NCBI GenBank assembly: GCA_041164825.1
Contig: JBEAOO010000072.1
Location: 1-31,539, forward strand
Reading direction: 5' to 3'
DNA length: 31,539 bases
Source: JBEAOO01 sp041164825
GTDB taxonomy: Bacteria > Pseudomonadota > Gammaproteobacteria > Burkholderiales > Burkholderiaceae_C
Below the pieces are notes generated by a model that saw nothing but the letters and a program-made list of their open reading frames with translations, made no database searches and was not told the DNA's origin. The translations under genes and the position numbers were made by a program. Shown piece by piece: positions 30,536-31,539 of this stretch; the first letter of the stretch is position 1, and each line of letters begins with the position of its first letter.

Positions 30536-31539
<1,004 letters not shown>

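Overview
The window looks like chromosomal DNA from a GC-rich betaproteobacterium, most likely Burkholderiales (Comamonadaceae-like). This rests on base composition, on the style of the housekeeping proteins (TrpRS with a C-terminal extension, TruC, GlnRS, MiaA, class III alcohol dehydrogenase) and on small proteins I recall from that order. I could not run a taxonomic search. No rRNA, tRNA, CRISPR array, phage or transposase gene was found.

Region 1 (1-8960, all minus strand) is the most striking part. A gene run reads: lipoprotein TolC-type outer-membrane factor, secreted periplasmic adaptor, GAF-like/HlyD membrane fusion protein, PqqD-like/M50 metalloprotease/HlyD fusion. After a 207-bp gap with a 13-bp tandem repeat comes the first 870 codons of a very large LEPR-XLL/DUF4347/PA14-like/cadherin-like repeat protein that runs off the left edge. 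It resembles a type I secretion locus in which the usual ABC exporter is replaced by a membrane metalloprotease. My reading, which is inference, is that it exports and perhaps processes the giant surface protein. A gene-free stretch of about 1 kb (8961-10004) lies upstream and holds operator-like repeats.

Region 2 (10005-13829) is ordinary core genome with small unknowns: a putative HExxH metallopeptidase, trpS, a 78-aa conserved small protein, truC and an 81-aa small protein. A perfect DnaA box sits between inverted-repeat arms upstream of the truC 3' end.

Region 3 (13975-18867) carries a DUF1800 lipoprotein and a DUF1501 Tat-type protein as a coupled pair. A 96-bp nested palindrome lies between convergent genes. 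Then a 2OG-Fe(II) oxygenase-like gene diverges from an SRPBCC/AHSA1 gene.

Region 4 (18887-23895) holds an M48 lipoprotein peptidase, glnS (with a terminator) and, divergent from glnS, a Thr/Gly-repeat lipoprotein with a strong terminator.

Region 5 (23939-30302, all minus strand) contains two runs. One is an MFS exporter, miaA and an orphan MacB/LolD-type ATPase joined by ATGA overlaps. The other is a DUF2306 membrane protein, a LytS-type kinase, a LytTR response regulator and a 2TM-domain protein. At the right edge (30536 onward, plus strand) is the glutathione-dependent formaldehyde dehydrogenase gene, cut by the window end.
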